This document shows positions 43,812 through 57,079 of a stretch of 64,000 nt of DNA, one piece after another. The position numbers were made by a program, and so were the translations under genes. This DNA comes from Pomphorhynchus laevis. Taxonomy: Eukaryota; Acanthocephala; Palaeacanthocephala; Echinorhynchida; Pomphorhynchidae. Positions within the stretch are counted from its first letter, which is position 1; each line of letters starts with the position of its first letter. Location of the stretch: assembly GCA_012934845.2 (NCBI GenBank), contig WNNJ02002901.1:124001-188000 (forward strand), written 5' to 3'. Under the pieces are notes generated by a model that did no database searches, was not told the DNA's origin, and worked only from the letters and a program-made list of their open reading frames with translations.

Positions 43812-45690
43812 TCTTTATCAAATAGACATTCTTAAATATTTGATTTTATTTTAAAGTTTCACTTTCTGATTATCAATGAGGCTTCTGAATATAAACTACT
43901 GATTACAATTGAAAAAATGCAAAGGCTGAAACGTCAACAAATTCTGTATTATATTTTTACGTTTAACAATTCATGATAAAAAACACATTTTTGATCTTTA
44001 TTTATTATCTCCTATATGTGGTATAGGGTAATTTACCTTGTAAATTAGTAATTGCATAGTAATTTACTCTTTCAACATTAAATATAGTAATCAACAATAT
44101 AAACAAATAAGCATTTTGATTTAAATTAATATTTTAATTAATATTTTAAATCAATACAATATTAATTATCTAATTATTTAATAAAATATTAAATATTATA
44201 ACGTAAAGTTAGGACAGCTAAATTTTAATTGAAAAATAAGGAAAAACATGCAAATTAACGTATAATGCTAAAATAAAGTAAATTTGAAATAATCTAACTT
44301 TGGAAAAGATTGCAAGTATTGTATATTAAATGGATATGGAAAATTACTTTAGAAAAGAGCCGTGACCGTAACTGTCATTTGTTCATTTAAATTAAGAAAA
44401 GCATTTTCAAAAGCTGCTTTGCAAATTACAGCCATCCTGCAATAGTTCATCTTGAGATAACCTAGATTTGTCAATGGATATTGTAGCAAAAACATATGTA
44501 AACCAATGTTTATTTTATCTGATTGGAGAGTTACATAATTACACTAACTAAATTAAAACAATGCAAGTGTTGATTGTTTTAATTTAAAGTTTATTCTAAC
44601 GAAAACGTTGATGTAAGTGATTTTTCTGTGATATTATTATTTTGTAATATGAAATGTATCAATAGTCAACAATAATTAACAATGCACTGTCCAATTGTAA
44701 AAATCAATTTCCCAAGTAGGATCGTTCGACAGCTAAATAGCAATGAATGCAATGGTAAAAGATTTTCTATAAATTTAATAAAAATTCTTTTAAGTACAGA
44801 ATATGTATTTTCAAAAATGTATATGAACTGATATGCACTGCTTGATTTTTAATTTGAAAATATTGATAAGAATTTAAATTCTTCTGGACCAAGAATAGTT
44901 TAATTATCCGGTAGCCGTTAGAATGTGATCTAATTCTACAGTTTTGATTAGATAGCATGAAACAGATGCTTGCATAATTTGATACTTGATATATTAGGCT
45001 TCGTAAAAGTTTATGATATGAAAGAAGAATCATTAAATTTATAATAAAAAAAGGAAAATACAGATTATTATTTATGTTCTGAAATTAGTATCAAAATTAC
45101 TGAAATAAAAGGTGCATTTTCGATTAATTATTACCTATCACTAATGATTTAATGACTATATTTATATTTTTAAAGCCACTGGTAAAAAGATAACACCCAC
45201 GGTTGCAATTTTGTTGTAAAACAATTACTTAATTTGAACACTGACTGAATTACTCTTAGAAATTTTACGAAATTTTCAAGCTTGCAAGAAATGGATACTT
45301 GATCTTCCTTCAGTGTCTAAGTGAAGAGTGGCGTAAATATATATTTGTCAATGGATATCGTAGCAAAAATAAACATGTAAACCATATGTTTATTTTACCT
45401 GATTGGAGAGTTACATAATTACACTAACAATATCCTCTTTCAACAATTGGAGTTAATTTCTCGTATAACTCAATAATATTAAAGCATTTTAATATTAATA
45501 TTATTCGCATAATTATAAAGCAAAATCCACTGATAGATTTAATTTGAGCGAAATCATCACACACTCATAGATATCTTAGATATTCTAGAAATATCCCCCA
45601 TTGAAACATTGTGAGACATGTTAAGTTCAATGTCGCTTACAAATTTATTCCGAACAGATATAATCATTTAAATAATTAATCATAAGAAGA
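43812..45690. other. Intergenic with an 82-bp direct repeat
   Basis: A block with TTTGTCAATGGATAT(T/C)GTAGC and GATTGGAGAGTTACATAATT occurs at 44469-44550 and again at 45346-45430. Copies differ by a small indel and a few bases. No gene was recognised; a minus-strand frame at 44767-45033 looks spurious. Confidence 0.55.
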
Positions 45691-45990
45691 ATATTTAATT
45701 GTAATCTTCTTCTTTTTCTTCGGCGTTTGTTCCGCTTCGTTACGGAGTCCGCTTTTTCCACTATCACACTAATGGGCCTTATTGATTGTTGATGTTCGTT
45801 TGCGTGAAGAACGCAGCCGTACCATCGTAGTCGCCTATTCGTGAAGTTTATTGAGACACTATTTCGTACTGTTGATGCGACGATTTTGTTTTACAACTGG
45901 CTTGTCACGAAGTCTATCGTTAACCCTCCTCATTTCTCAGCACAGGCTTGGGACCGGCCATGGCAGTCCCAAGCCTGTGCTGATAATCTA
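45690..45990. other. GC-richer island ending in a perfect 18-bp hairpin
   Basis: From about 45705 to 45985 the base composition jumps. It opens TTCTTCTTTTTCTTCGGCGT then TTGTTCCGCTTCGTTACGGA, and ends in an exact inverted repeat: 45937-45954 (TCAGCACAGGCTTGGGAC) and 45966-45983, with an 11-base centre that is itself palindromic (GGCCATGGC). No open frame is convincing. It may be the end of a mobile element or a structured RNA. Confidence 0.6.
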
Positions 45991-46497
45991 ATTTAATCAA
46001 ATATTAAATTATTAAAATTAAATTTAATATTAGATTTTAAATTAAATTTAAAAATTGATATCATTTAAACTTATTATCAAAAATCGTTAGAATTTAGAAA
46101 TAAATAAAACGTAACTTTCTAAGTAAATTCAAGATAGATAACAAGTTAATTCTAAAATGTATACAGTTGTAAATAATAAATGTCCATAATTATGTCTTCA
46201 GTTGTTTATTTACCAAAACATTTTCAGACAGTAATAGCTAGAAGCGAGGTATGTGTTTATTTGTTTAAAGATGGCATAAACACCTCAATAACAGAGACAT
46301 AATTTTTAGAAGTTGTCAGGATAACATGAAACTAAATTCAAAGTTGAAATACCTGTGCATTGTCACCAATAACATTTTGATGACTATTTTTATTCTACAC
46401 GCTACCTTAATCCTATCTATTTAGAATTTTCAACTCAAAAATTCTATATGAAGTTTTGAGTTGATGACACTGTGCGTTGATATAATCCTATCTATAA

Positions 46498-47770
46498 GCC
46501 AACAGCAGTACGCTACATTTCAGTATTAATGGACCTCTTCAGCTACTGATCCAATATCAACGTTTCACTTTTCGTTTCCTTTTATGTTGGCTGACGATCA
46601 CTCGAGTCGTTCTCTTTTATTGGCAATTAGATTTAATGAAGGACTTTCGTCTTACATATCGCAAATTTAATTGAAATCATTTCTAATTCTAAATTAATTT
46701 AGTGCTGGTAAGGGGAGGTTCTACCTTCAATTTGAAAACCTACCTAAATTTCCTAATGATTATCAAACTAATCATTTATAGTTTATTTCCTAATTTTAAG
46801 TTAATATACCGGTGCAGTCATTGTCACTATTGAAATTTCGATGACTATTTTATTCTGCATGCTACTTTAATCCTATCTATACGCTAACAGCGTATAGATA
46901 TCAGAGTTAGCATATTAGGGAATATGCTAACTTCAATTTGAAAACCTACCTATTTTTTAAATTAATTTCTATTATCAAACTAGTCATCGATTGTTTGCTT
47001 CCTAATTTAATTGTGCAGTTTAATTTACGACACTGCACTTTGCTTCAATTCTATAAGCAAACAGCAGTACGCTACATTTTAGTATTGGTGAACCTCATCA
47101 GCAACTGATCCTATACCTACATTTCACGTTTTAGTCCTTTTAGTGTTGACTAACGATCACTAGACTCGTCTGCTTTTATTAACAATTAGATTTAATGAAA
47201 GACGTTCGTCTTACATTTTGCAAATTTAATTGAAATCATTTCTAATTTTAAATTAAATCAACGTTGGTAGGAGAAGGTGCAATTTAAAAACCTACCTGAA
47301 TTTCCTACCTTCCTGAATTTCCTAATGATTACTACCTACCTTTAATTTAAAAACTTACCTTCAATTTAAAAACCTACCTGAATTTCCTAATGATTACTAT
47401 TATCAAACTAATCATTTATAGTTTATTTCCTAATTTTAAGTTGATATACCTGTGCAGTCATTGTCACTATTGAAATTTCGATGACTATTTTATTCTGCAT
47501 GCTACTTTAATCCTATATATTAGGGAATTGCTAACTTCAATTTGAAAACCTACCTATTTTTTAAATTAATTTCTATTATCAAACTAGCCATCGATTGTTT
47601 GCTTTCTAATTTAAAGTTAATTTAATTGTGCAGTTAATGTTACCGTTGAAATGTTTTACGACACTGCACGTTGCTTCAATTCTATAAGCAAACAGTAATA
47701 CGCTACATTTCAGTATTGGTGGACCTCATCAGCTGCTGATCCAATTTGAAAACCTGCATATATCTCCTAA
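46498..47770. repeat. Tandem repeat, long unit of about 560-630 bp, two copies plus a partial
   Basis: The anchor AACAGCAGTACGCTACATTT occurs at 46501 and 47059, and as AACAGTAATACGCTACATTT at 47691. Between anchors both copies share, in order, TTAGATTTAATGAA, TCTTACAT..GCAAATTTAATT, AAAACCTACCT, TGCAGTCATTGTCACTATTG and CTAGTCATCGATTGTTTGC (or CTAGCCATCG). The second unit is longer because a block with AAAACCTACCTGAATTTCCT is repeated internally. A related fragment occurs upstream near 46340-46500. It is an old satellite-like array with no coding frame. Confidence 0.8.
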
Positions 47771-49200
47771 TGATTACTATTATTATACTACTCATATATA
47801 GTGTTGATGTACCTGTTCAGTCATTGCGCGTACTGTTGTTGGCGTATAGATGGAATTAAAATAGAGTGCAGAATAAAATTAGTAATCGAAATTTTAATGA
47901 TAAAACTAAATGTTGATTGTACTTAATATATGTATTTTAACATAAAAATTGTAATTGTTCACTTATCCACACGGGAAAGCTCGAATAAAGCATTTAAGTC
48001 GTCAAATATAATTTTCATAATTTGTAGCGATTGACGCTTGATGCCAAAACAATTGACTGTTTCGAAACTGAAGATTACAATCAATGCCCGTCTGCAGCTT
48101 TCTTCTCGGAGAAAGATATTTTTCTGTAAGGAATAATTTCCTCTATAAAGAGAAGTAATGTCCAACATTGAGTTGTCTAACACATATAATCTCGAGTTAT
48201 AACCAATCCTTCATTTAATCAACAACTGAACGTACAATTAATTTCTTCAATACTTAATCTTCAAATTTTGTGTGTCGTAAGTTGAATTTGGTTTCTGATT
48301 CAACAGAACGTCATTGACCTATATCAATGTTAAGTTAATGCTCTTGAGAGAAACATTGAAACCTAATTTCATTCTTTTCTATTCAAATTTCGGTAATACA
48401 GAGATATACTATTTTCGTGTTTGCAATTAAACAGTGTATAAATATCAAACATTGAACCTAAATGTAAAATCAAAAACAAAAATGGATTTTTATATTATTG
48501 TATGAGTAAGCAGAGTAATATCTGAACATTTTAAATACATTTAGAAGACACAATTAGTGAAATAACTTTGCATATTAATTTCAATACTTTTAATATTCCA
48601 TAGTTTTTAGCTAAGATGCAATCAATACAAATATAAACAATCTTTCACCAATTTCCATTTTATAGCCATCCAAAGTACTAGCATATTAATGGCATGTCTA
48701 CTCTTAGTTTCATATTCGAATTTTTAATTATTTTGAAATCCTCTTTACATAGACAGGCAAATGCGTTGTATGAAAAGAGCAAGAAGTTTCCGTTGATTCT
48801 CATTTTAAGTGAAATTGTATTAATCTAATAGATTATCAATAGACAAGAGTCCATTATTAAAATCAGCGCATCCACAAAATATATTGTAGACAAAATTTTC
48901 CAAATTGACTGATGATCAGTGGTGTATGTAAATCTATGAAATGCCTATCCATCCGTTGTTTTTAAATTATTGTCTGGCGCTTTCACTTCGACCTGATAAG
49001 TTGAAAACCATAGATGATAGAAATTACATCATGAGAGAGTAAGTAATGAGGAAGTATTTCACTGAAAGCAATCATTTATTTACAGAAAATACTTTTGGAT
49101 TAAAATATTGAACTATTTAAATAAAATGTAAAAATAGTAAAATAACAAGAGTGGATAAAACGAGTACTTGTAACGAGTACTTATAAATGGTATGAAATAA
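47771..49200. other. Intergenic, no convincing gene
   Basis: A minus-strand frame of 74 codons at 47959-48183 has a fairly balanced residue composition (for example SLYRGNYSLQKNIFLREESC) but no recognised motif, start context or partner exon. I would not annotate it as a gene. Confidence 0.45.
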
Positions 49201-49204
49201 ATAT

Positions 49205-52200
49205 ACCTGCAAATTGTGCAACGAATATTTTAGTATATTTTAATATATATTTTTTGAATGTCATATTTAAATGTTTTACAACTCGTGGCAGAGCTAGCAT
49301 CTATAATTTTAATAGAAAAATTTAAAAAAGGGGTTTTTAATAATAAAATTTAAATATGAAAATTTAAAAGCTTACAGTTTTTGATAAAAACAAACTATTT
49401 TTAAGTTTAACGTTTAATTGATTTAATATACCTTTTATTTTATTCTTCTTATTGATTTAATATACTATTCGATTTCTTGTTGATAAACCTTCAAAATTGA
49501 TTTATAAAAATGATTGTGTAGCTTAAAAATCTACAAAAATATTTGAAGAATTACTATTTTATCGATACCTAGAAATTATTAGCCTGACGAAATACAGAAA
49601 TGCATTTTATACTCTGATGAAGGTCTTGTTGATAATGATCTATTCAATCACATTATCTAACTAGTGCTAATAAATGTATATATTCTAAAATTTTAAGAAC
49701 GCTGATTCGAAAGAGGTGCAGATTCGTGTTCCGAGCATCAAGATATTTTTAATGAGAAAATGCCAACTATGACCAAAAAGTTGTATAAGTTGGTAACTTT
49801 TACATCTTAATAGTTACCTTTAAATGAAAGATATTTGTAAGTTACATCCAACAATCAGGCACAAGCATTCAATAATAAAGATTATTCTTGTCAAAACTAG
49901 ATGATGTTGTGACTAACTTCTTTTCGTCAATGGCTTTTCACCGTATTGACCGATATATTTTTAGTGCTACTCGAGTAAATAAAAGCACTTCATAGATTCG
50001 GAACAAATATCTCAGAACGAACTGTTGTTCCACTAAAAGTAGTAAATTGTTCAACGCGATAATCAATTAACGAATATAATGAGCATTTAGGACGAAAATG
50101 CTGTCACTTGAAAAGTTAATAACCAGTACTTTACTTACTGTGCTACAAAGAGTTAGTAAAATATACAGACATTTTGCAGATTGGAAAAAATGTTCATAAA
50201 TGTTGTGTTATTCTTTGTAGTTATCAAACAGGTTTTGATCAAGACATGCTCACTGAGTAGTTAACAACTGGTTATCATAAGCGAATATTTTTTACCCATA
50301 AACTCAACATGACCTACAGATAATCGTTAAATTATCAAACATCATATTTTGTTGTGTTGTTTTAAATGACTCATGCTGATTAATTTCAATCAATATTAAT
50401 AGAACATATAGACTTTATTAGACAAAAATAACAAACTGAAATTAATTACCATATTCTAAAGTAAATTTGACTATTTTACACTGATTGATTTCATTTACAT
50501 TAACAGATTTAATTGATTAATTTCTTTACCATAATTTCGGACATGATTATGAGTCTCAATCAAGTTAAGTTTTGTAGTCAGCAAATATTTTTTAGAAAAT
50601 TTTAATAAATATACTATTTATTTCTAAATATACTATTTATTTATTTTTTATTAATAAAATATAACAAAATTATATTATATTATTACATAAATTATTAATT
50701 AATAATCTAACAAATATTATTCAATAGCGTCTTCATTGCAATGAATTTATTCGTGTGCTTTTATTTTTATTCTTTTTATTAATAAAATATAAAAAATTTT
50801 ATATTATTACATTCGTTATTAATTAATAATCTAACAAATATTATTCAATTGTGTATTCATTGCATTGGATTTATTTGTGCTTTTATTTTATTTTTATTCT
50901 TTTTATTGTATTTTATTGTTTTTTATTTATTTAATTATTCTTTTTAATCAAAAAGAATGTATTTATGATAAATTAATCTATCTAATCAATTAATCGTTAA
51001 ATGACCAAATATTAATCATTTTGAGATGTTTCAAATTTTTCATGCTGAATGTTTTCATTATAATAACATAATATTTTATTTAGAATATTTTTATATGATT
51101 TAGTATTTTGAAAAGCCTCTAATATTTGTAATACTATAGGTTGCTTTATGGTATATTATATTCTTTTTGCTGTGTATTCACGTTTTGAAATATATGAACA
51201 ATCATGAAAATAAACTTGAATATCTTATAATTAAATCCTTATCAACTTTTAACGTATAATTTACATGAAAAATCACTAGGACAAAGGTTAATGCTTTTGT
51301 TTTATGTAAAGATAACAACTTGTTGAATGCTAATAATTAAGTAATTTACAAAAACATTTGAAAGTATATTATATAGGTTCTTTACTATTATTAAAGAACA
51401 CATTATAAAAGAATATTTAATGTTCCCATATTACTATATTATACACAGAATAATAAAAGAAAAGATAATGGACAGTTTCAAATATTTAAAAATATAAAGC
51501 TCAAAGCAGATTGAGTAAAAAGTAAAGAACTTTAAATGTCAGCTTGCGATTTCTTTAAGTTGTTAAGTTGCTTTCTTTAAGAAAGCAACTTAACATTCAG
51601 TTGGTCATTTTGCTTAAACAATAAGCATAAAGTTTGTTAGGACACAGCTATGCATATACAAAATCATCAATTTCTTGCGCATATTTCCCGTTCTATCTCG
51701 TAAAGATTTCACTCGTAAAGTAATTTTGATAAAAGCCTTTTTGAGATTTATTGAATAGGGCTAGCACTATTCATTTATTATAATTAAAAAATATTATATT
51801 AATTATAAGATGTAAAGATAGCAAATCTTTATTATCTGTCGTAGTAACAACGAGCAGATAAAACTAAAAATAGAATGAATCACTTGACTATATGCTGGGC
51901 GATAAACAAAATCTGTTAACTTAAATTACCAATTATTTACGATATACCACTGTTCTATTGTAGTGTCCGATTGCGTTACAGGGTTAGACATATTTTTATG
52001 CTGTGGACTTTAATTCGCAGCTGGATGTCGTATATTATTTAAACATGACCAGAAATAATATAAGAGACAATGCTTAGATAACTAAACAAAAAAAAACATT
52101 TATATCGATGATTGCCTAATGCCTCTGCAATCATAAAACCCTTTATATCAAGTTTTAATCGCTTTATATCTAGCTTTACATATAATAGGTATCACATTTG

Positions 52201-55035
52201 ATCTTAGTTTCATTGCCGTATCAAGCTTTGAATAAAATATTCGCAGTATTATTATGATCTCGTGATTCATTGATTCATTATTTATTCATTTAGCAAATTT
52301 GTCAGGTTTTTTTAAAATGTTAAAAAGTAAAAAAAAATAAAAAATATTATTTTAATATGATTTCGAATGAATCATATTTCAACGTGATTGATTTTATAAA
52401 ATTGTGCTAGCACTGATAGCACACTTGATTAATTTTAAATGTAATACAAAATGACTCCAAATATTAAACTATAAAAATTTTGCTAACATAAAATTTTAAG
52501 CTAAATAGATTTTTTGATTTAGGCACACGAATGAATTCATTGCAATGAAGACGCTATTGAATAATATTTGTTAGATTATTAATTAATAATTTATGTAATA
52601 ATATAATATAATTTTGTTATATTTTATTAATAAAAAATAAATAAATAGTATATTTAGAAATAAATAGCATATTTATTAAAATTTTCTAAAAAATATTTGC
52701 TGACTACAAAACTTAACTTGATTGAGACTCATAATCATGTCCGAAATTATGGTAAAGAAATTAATAAATTAAATCTGTTAATGTAAATGAAATCAATCGG
52801 TGTAAAATAGTCAAATTTACTTTAGCATATGGTAATTAATTACAGTTTGTTATTTTTGTCTAATAAAGTCTATATGTTCTATTAATATTGATTGAAATTA
52901 ATCAGCATGAGTCATTTAAAACAACACAACAAAATATGATGTTTGATAATTTAACGATTATCTGTAGGTCATGTTGAGTTTATGGGTAAAAAATATTCGC
53001 TTATGATAACCAGTTGTTAACTACTCAGTGAGCATGTCTTGATCAAAACCTGTTTGATAACTACAAAGAATAACACAACATTTATGAACATTTTTTCCAA
53101 TCTGCAAAATGTCTGTATATTTTACTAACTCTTTGTAGCACAGTAAGTAAAGTACTGGTTATTAACTTTTCAAGTGACAGCATTTTCGTCCTAAATGCTC
53201 ATTATATTCGTTAATTGATTATCGCGTTGAACAATTTACTACTTTTAGTGGAACAACAGTTCGTTCTGAGATATTTGTTCCGAATCTATGAAGTGCTTTT
53301 ATTTACTCGAGTAGCACTAAAAATATATCGGTCAATACGGTGAAAAGCCATTGACGAAAAGAAGTTAGTCACAACATCATCTAGTTTTGACAAGAATAAT
53401 CTTTATTATTGAATGCTTGTGCCTGATTGTTGGATGTAACTTACAAATATCTTTCATTTAAAGGTAACTATTAAGATGTAAAAGTTACCAACTTATACAA
53501 CTTTTTGGTCATAGTTGGCATTTTCTCATTAAAAATATCTTGATGCTCGGAACACGAATCTGCACCTCTTTCGAATCAGCGTTCTTAAAATTTTAGAATA
53601 TATACATGTATTAGCACTAGTTAGATAATGTGATTGAATAGATCATTATCAACAAGACCTTCATCAGGGTATAAAATGCATTTCTGTATTTCGTTAGGCT
53701 AATAATTTCTAGGTATCGATAAAATAGTAATTCTTCAAATATTTTTGTAGATTTTTAGGCCACACAGCATTTGAAGGTATATCAACGAGAAATCGTAAAT
53801 CTTTTAAAATATAAAGTATATTCAATCAATTAATCGTTAAACTTTAAAATAGTTTGTTTTTGATCAAGAAATGTAAGTTTTAAAATTTTACCATTAAAAT
53901 CATGATTTTTATAGATGAGAACGCTGCCACAAGTTGTAAAGCATTTAAATATGGCATTCAAATATAATTAAAATATTCGTTGTACCTTGAGTTGTGCACA
54001 ATGTGTCCTAGTTAACTTTGGCTCAACGAGCTTATTTTTTAAAGCAAAATAATGTTAAGTTGCTTTCATTAGATTGACATCTCAAGCTGACATTTTAAGT
54101 TCTTTACTTTTTACTCAATCTGCTTTGAGCTTTATATTTTTAAACAAATTGTATTTTATAACTTAGAATAAAATAAGGTGTAAATTAACTTTACACATTT
54201 AATTCAAAGTTCATTGCTTCTCAATTTCATATTTTTTGTATTAATTAAAATAAATTTAGTTATTTTAACTAATTACTTTATTTTTACTTTATTTCATCAG
54301 GCTAATGATTTTATGGTATCAAGAAAATGATAATTCTTCAAATATTGTTGTACATTTTTAAGCTACACAAAATTGTGTAGTAATCTTTGTATTAATTTAA
54401 TTTAATGTAGTAATTTTACCTTATTTTTGCTATTAATTCAATAAGATGAATTATTTTATTTGACAATTTAATAGGTTTATACAGTAATTCATTGCTGTAT
54501 TTCGTCATGGTAATAATTTTGTGGTATCGAGAAAATGAAATTCTTCGATGATAATTCTTCAAATATTGTTTTACATTTTTAAGCTAAACAATCATCTTTC
54601 GCTTTTACATTTATTTCTCAGTTTTTAAAATTTCAAATGTCATTTTAAATATTTGAAATTGTCCATTATCTTTTCTTTTATGATTCTGTGTATAATATAG
54701 TAATATAGGAACATTAAATATTCTTTTATAATGTGTTCTTTAATAATATTCAAAAACCTATATAATATACTTTCAAATCTTTTTGTAAATTACTTAATTA
54801 TTAGCATTCAACAAGTTGTTATCTTTACATAAAACAATAGCATTAAATTTTGTCCTAGTGATTTTTCATGTAAATTATACGTTAAAAGTTGATAAGGATT
54901 TAATTATAAGATATTCAAGTTTATTTTCATGATTGTTCATATATTTCAAAACGTGAATACACAGCAAAAAGAATATAATATACCATAAAGCAACCTATAG
55001 TATTACAAATATTAGAGGCTTTTCAAAATATTATA
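49205..55035. repeat. Scrambled inverted-repeat complex of about 5.8 kb
   Basis: Block A (49522-50759, with a diverged extension back to 49205) is inverted at 52523-53765 (extension to about 53995) at very high identity. Block B (about 51085-51495) is inverted at 54640-55030. Block C (about 51492-51547) is inverted at 54083-54137. The left order is A-B-C but the right order is A'-C'-B', so one simple palindromic duplication does not explain it. A near-perfect 33-base palindrome (51562-51594, GTTAAGTTGCTTTCTT arms) sits beside C. Inside the left side a block of about 125 bp is repeated directly (about 50690-50760 and 50815-50890). No coding frame was found. Confidence 0.85.
54290..54600. repeat. 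Degenerate short copies of the outer end of block A
   Basis: Two segments (about 54298-54365 and 54482-54597) repeat the order GG(C/T)TAATxATTTTxTGGTATC, AATTCTTCAAATATTGTT, ACATTTTTAAGCTA seen at the outer end of block A (53690-53760). This suggests that block A ends at a mobile-element terminus present in more copies. Confidence 0.55.
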
Positions 55036-55139
55036 TCATATAATATAAGTTTGATTTTAAGGAAATACTATTGATTTTGTATAATGTAATAATTCTTCAT
55101 TATCACAAAAGGGCAATTTCATAAATTTATATTGTTATC

Positions 55140-57075
55140 ATTTTAATTTCTGCAAATCAAATCTGATTATCCACTGTATAAATTAAAAATAACGAAACAT
55201 GATTATAAATAATAAATAATTATATAAGATTCTGTACAATTGATATTTATATAATGATAAAATTTATTATTAAAATTTTAAATAAAAATCAATTTTAATA
55301 AATTGACAAATATGTAACAGACAAAATTCCGTATATTAAACATAATGATAGATAAAATAATTATTTAATAAATAATTAAAATAAGTTAATAGTTTTATAT
55401 AATATTTTATATAATAAATAAAGTTAAAATAATTTATAAAGAAGTTAAAATAAAAAATTAAAATTTCAGATAAAAATCAATTGTTATGAATTGACCAATA
55501 AATAAGGATTATGTATCAGGATAAGGTTTAGAGATCTTAAGGAGGAACTGTTATGCTATGAGGTTTGTTCTTTATTCCTTTACCCAACATTGCAGCGAAG
55601 CTAAATACATGCTAATAACGTATTTTCAGATAAAATTGGGTTATCTGGTAAATTATTATAATATAAAGTATATTATTTATTATCCATATAAGCTCTTCAC
55701 TTAAGAGTTTAAAGATATTTATACTTTTTATAATATTATTAAAAATATTTTTATATTCTTTACAAGGAAAACTAGATTTTCTAGTGCAAATGTATAAATT
55801 TTCATTATAATGCAAAGTATATTATTTATTATCCATCCATAAAAATTTGCCACTTAAGAGTTTAAATTTATTCTTTATATTATTGTGTTGATTTATATAT
55901 TTTACTATTTTCTGCTTGATGTTATTTTTATAGTAACCTAGTTTAAAATATGTATCTATTAAATTATTTAAACGATTTTGAAGAAAGCCAATATCATTAC
56001 ATATTGTTGCAATTCTTTATTATCCACTCATAAAAATTTCACTTAATAGCTTAAATAAATTATTAATAATTAAATAATAAAATTAATAATTGTTATAAGA
56101 TTTTATATAATTTAAATCAAGTTAAAATAAAAAATTGAAATTTAAAATAAAAGTCATTTTTAGGAATTGACTAAAAAATAACAAACGTTGTATCAGAATA
56201 AGAATTAGAGGTCATCAGAAGGAACTGCTATGCTATCATGTTTCGGCTACTAACTCCTCTACCTAACATAGCAGCGGTGCCAAATACATGCTAATGACGT
56301 ATTTCCTCTGAAATAACTATCTAGTATCTTATTCCAATACAAAGTATATTATTTATTATCCATCCATAAAAATTTGCCACTTAAGAGTTTAAATTTATTC
56401 TTTATATTATTGTGTTGATTTTTATATTTTACTATTTTTGTAGTAACCTAGTTTAAAATATGCATCTATTAAATTATTTAAATGATTTTGAAGAAAGCCA
56501 ATATCATTACATATTGTTGCAATTCTTTATTATCCACTCATAAAAATTTCACTTAATTGCTTAAATAAATTATTAATAATATTTTACTGATTTATATTCT
56601 TTTCTAGGAGCAATAAATTATTTTATAATACATACATTAGCATGTATGTATATATGCTAATAACGTATTTCCCCCGATAAAATTTGAAAATAAAAATATT
56701 AAAGTTCAAAATCTGATAAAATTATGCTAAGTTATTATGCTATTTATTATCTATCCATAAAACTTTCGCTTAATAGTTTAAAGGAGCACTAAATTATTTT
56801 AATATTTTACTGCTACCAATCTTATCATACGGGATTGTTTTTCTATACATCAGATCAGCAAAATGAGTCTACGTATTTTATAAACTATATTTTATAGACC
56901 ATTTTAGAGGTCATCAGAAGGAACTGCTATGTTATCAGATTTAAGCACCTAGTACTCGACCCTACATATCAGCATTGCCAAATACTTGTTAATGGCGTAT
57001 ATTCTATGATAAAAATCGATTATTTAGTGTACCTAATTCTAATACAAAGAATATTATTTATTATCCATCCATAAT
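55140..57075. repeat. Array of Penelope-tail modules, three with structured core, two with coding-tail pieces
   Basis: A core-less start lies at about 55160-55330. Core copies lie at about 55440-55680, 56080-56345 and 56860-57075. After the first and second, the sequence continues into the C-terminal coding tail of the minus-strand-type Penelope element (55803-56015 and 56340-56525 match 9481-9665). The units are therefore 'coding tail plus terminal module' in tandem, typical of partial Penelope tandems. Copy 55548-55602 keeps the helix b pairing with changed bases on both sides (TT at 55571-55572 with AA at 55598-55599). The copy at 56944-56979 does so at A56947-T56976. Confidence 0.75.
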
Positions 57076-57079
57076 TTTT

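Noticed and set aside
47959-48183. 74-codon minus-strand frame as a gene
   Set aside because: No recognisable motif, no splice partners, and frames of this length are expected by chance over tens of kilobases.
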